A DNA stretch of 64,000 bases from the NCBI GenBank assembly GCA_018780035.1, contig JADMKE010000016.1, positions 62,001 to 126,000 of the forward strand. The letters are read 5' to 3'. This DNA comes from Candidatus Sericytochromatia bacterium. Lineage in GTDB: Bacteria > Cyanobacteriota > Sericytochromatia > UBA7694. Positions 63,439-64,000 of the stretch are shown piece by piece. Below the pieces are notes generated by a model, which worked only from the letters and a program-made list of their open reading frames with translations, did no database searches and had not been told where the DNA came from. How positions within the stretch are numbered: the stretch's first letter is position 1; each line of letters starts with the position of its first letter. Position numbers and translations under genes: made by a program.

Positions 63439-63753
63439 TTATTTAGAAAAAAGCCAATCCCAAAAGTTCTGTTTCCTCTTTTCTTCTTTGTCTTTTTTCT
63501 TTTTCTTTTTTTCTTTTTTCAACTGCTGACGGGATTTTTCCAACTCAGCATTGGGCAAAATCGTCGTCAGGGCGCTGTATTGATCTTTGGCGGAAAGCAG
63601 CATACCGTCTTTGCCATAAGGCGTTTGGTGAATGACCTGTTCCAGGGCGGGTGTTACTTTCAGATTGGTACTGTCTTTGGATGCGGTCTGCCCCAACTCT
63701 TTTGCTACTTGGGACTTCATCGGCCCCGAATCTGAAATAGGTATAATTGCCAT
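63439..63753 (-). CDS. small lysine-rich protein of unknown function
   Basis: The 104-residue product has an unremarkable first two-thirds (including LSAKDQYSALTTILPNAELE) and an extremely basic run (about 79-93, mostly Lys with Glu/Asp), ending in QNFWDWLFSK, which could be a membrane-binding amphipathic tail. GGAGGG precedes the ATG and a terminator follows. No family recognised. It lies next to a flagellar structural gene, but a flagellar role is only a guess. Confidence 0.6.
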   Translation of the reverse strand: MAIIPISDSGPMKSQVAKELGQTASKDSTNLKVTPALEQVIHQTPYGKDGMLLSAKDQYSALTTILPNAELEKSRQQLKKEKKKKKKDKEEKRKQNFWDWLFSK

Positions 63754-63820
63754 GAAACCAACCCCTCCCTCGACAGTTTAAAAATCTAGCGCTTGTGAAA
63801 AGCGATATCCATTTGATTGA

Positions 63821-64000
63821 TTATTTACTATGTGTCTGAATAGCATCCAACAACTTAACCACGTTGGTAGACCAATAGGGATCACGCTTGAGATCTTGCA
63901 TCACATGATTAACCAACCGAGGGTTGGAAGCAATCTTTTCAGGTAACTCTTTACGCAGGATTTCTTTGACTACCACAGGGAAGACAACATCACGTTCAGC
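63821..64000 (-). CDS. C-terminal part of an unidentified protein
   Basis: The last 59 codons of a minus-strand coding region are visible, ending in a TAA at 63821-63823; the start lies beyond the right edge. The visible part (FPVVVKEILRKELPEKIASN, then PRLVNHVMQDLKRDPYW) is helical and charged. No family can be named from this fragment. Confidence 0.55.
   Translation of the reverse strand, partial: AERDVVFPVVVKEILRKELPEKIASNPRLVNHVMQDLKRDPYWSTNVVKLLDAIQTHSK

Overview
The window reads as one bacterial chromosome segment, roughly half GC and densely coded. The cell is a flagellated, aerobic diderm: it has flagellar C-ring and export genes, two cytochrome c oxidases of heme-copper type, a TolC-like outer-membrane protein, a predicted outer-membrane beta-barrel, several lipoproteins and a rod-shape operon (PBP2, RodA, an MreB-like protein). 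No rRNA, tRNA, CRISPR array, phage or insertion sequence was seen. A non-photosynthetic relative of the cyanobacteria (Sericytochromatia / Blackallbacteria type) would fit the aerobic, flagellated content, but this is a guess from gene content and no marker gene here proves it. Many coding regions start at GTG or TTG; starts were moved where a clear ribosome binding site decided the matter.

Layout. 1-5161: a HEAT-repeat protein running off the left edge, a small membrane protein, then a translationally coupled pair made of a 5'-nucleotidase-like/beta-barrel protein and an aminoglycoside-phosphotransferase-like protein, both lacking catalytic residues. 5177-12063: GH35 beta-galactosidase with a 3D-domain protein, a saccharopine-dehydrogenase-family enzyme, a secreted protein and a PBP4-type D,D-carboxypeptidase. 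12214-18662: flagellar operon fliM, a multi-spanning membrane protein ending in a FliN-like SpoA domain, fliN, fliO, fliP, fliQ, fliR and a TPR protein. 18799-23900: citrate synthase, then a MocR-type regulator divergent from a GNAT / PNPOx-GNAT / PhzF operon with a candidate direct-repeat operator between them. 24057-30616: a SulP transporter, then a type-I-secretion-like ABC/HlyD/TolC operon whose ABC protein has lost its ATPase motifs. 30804-36169: SpoIID, QueA, small proteins and a clan-A glycosidase-like lipoprotein. 36211-39122: NHL and HEAT/coiled-coil proteins, the first apparently leaderless.

39218-43369 (minus strand) is a tight four-gene unit: small lipoprotein, Lgt-like acyl/diacylglyceryl transferase, a radical SAM protein with the cysteine pattern of the MJ0619/Tes/Mss lipid-modifying family, and a homocysteine methyltransferase-methylenetetrahydrofolate reductase. 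It is a strong candidate for a membrane-lipid modification cassette. 43448-50413 holds a PQQ-propeller lipoprotein, an MreB-like protein without nucleotide-binding motifs, RodA, PBP2, SCO1 and heme-farnesyl transferase CtaB.

50864-61750 carries two complete cytochrome c oxidase operons in tandem. The first resembles coxMNOP (two subunit III-like proteins; subunit I lacks the K-channel lysine). The second is a canonical caa3-like set with CtaG, a subunit IV fused to cytochrome c and a paralogous free cytochrome c on a repeat linker. The divergent ctaB and sco1 genes would supply heme modification and copper delivery. 61747-64000 ends with a membrane protein, a flagellar hook/rod-family protein, a lysine-rich protein and a partial coding region. 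A recurring theme is the number of family members that keep their fold but have lost catalytic residues.
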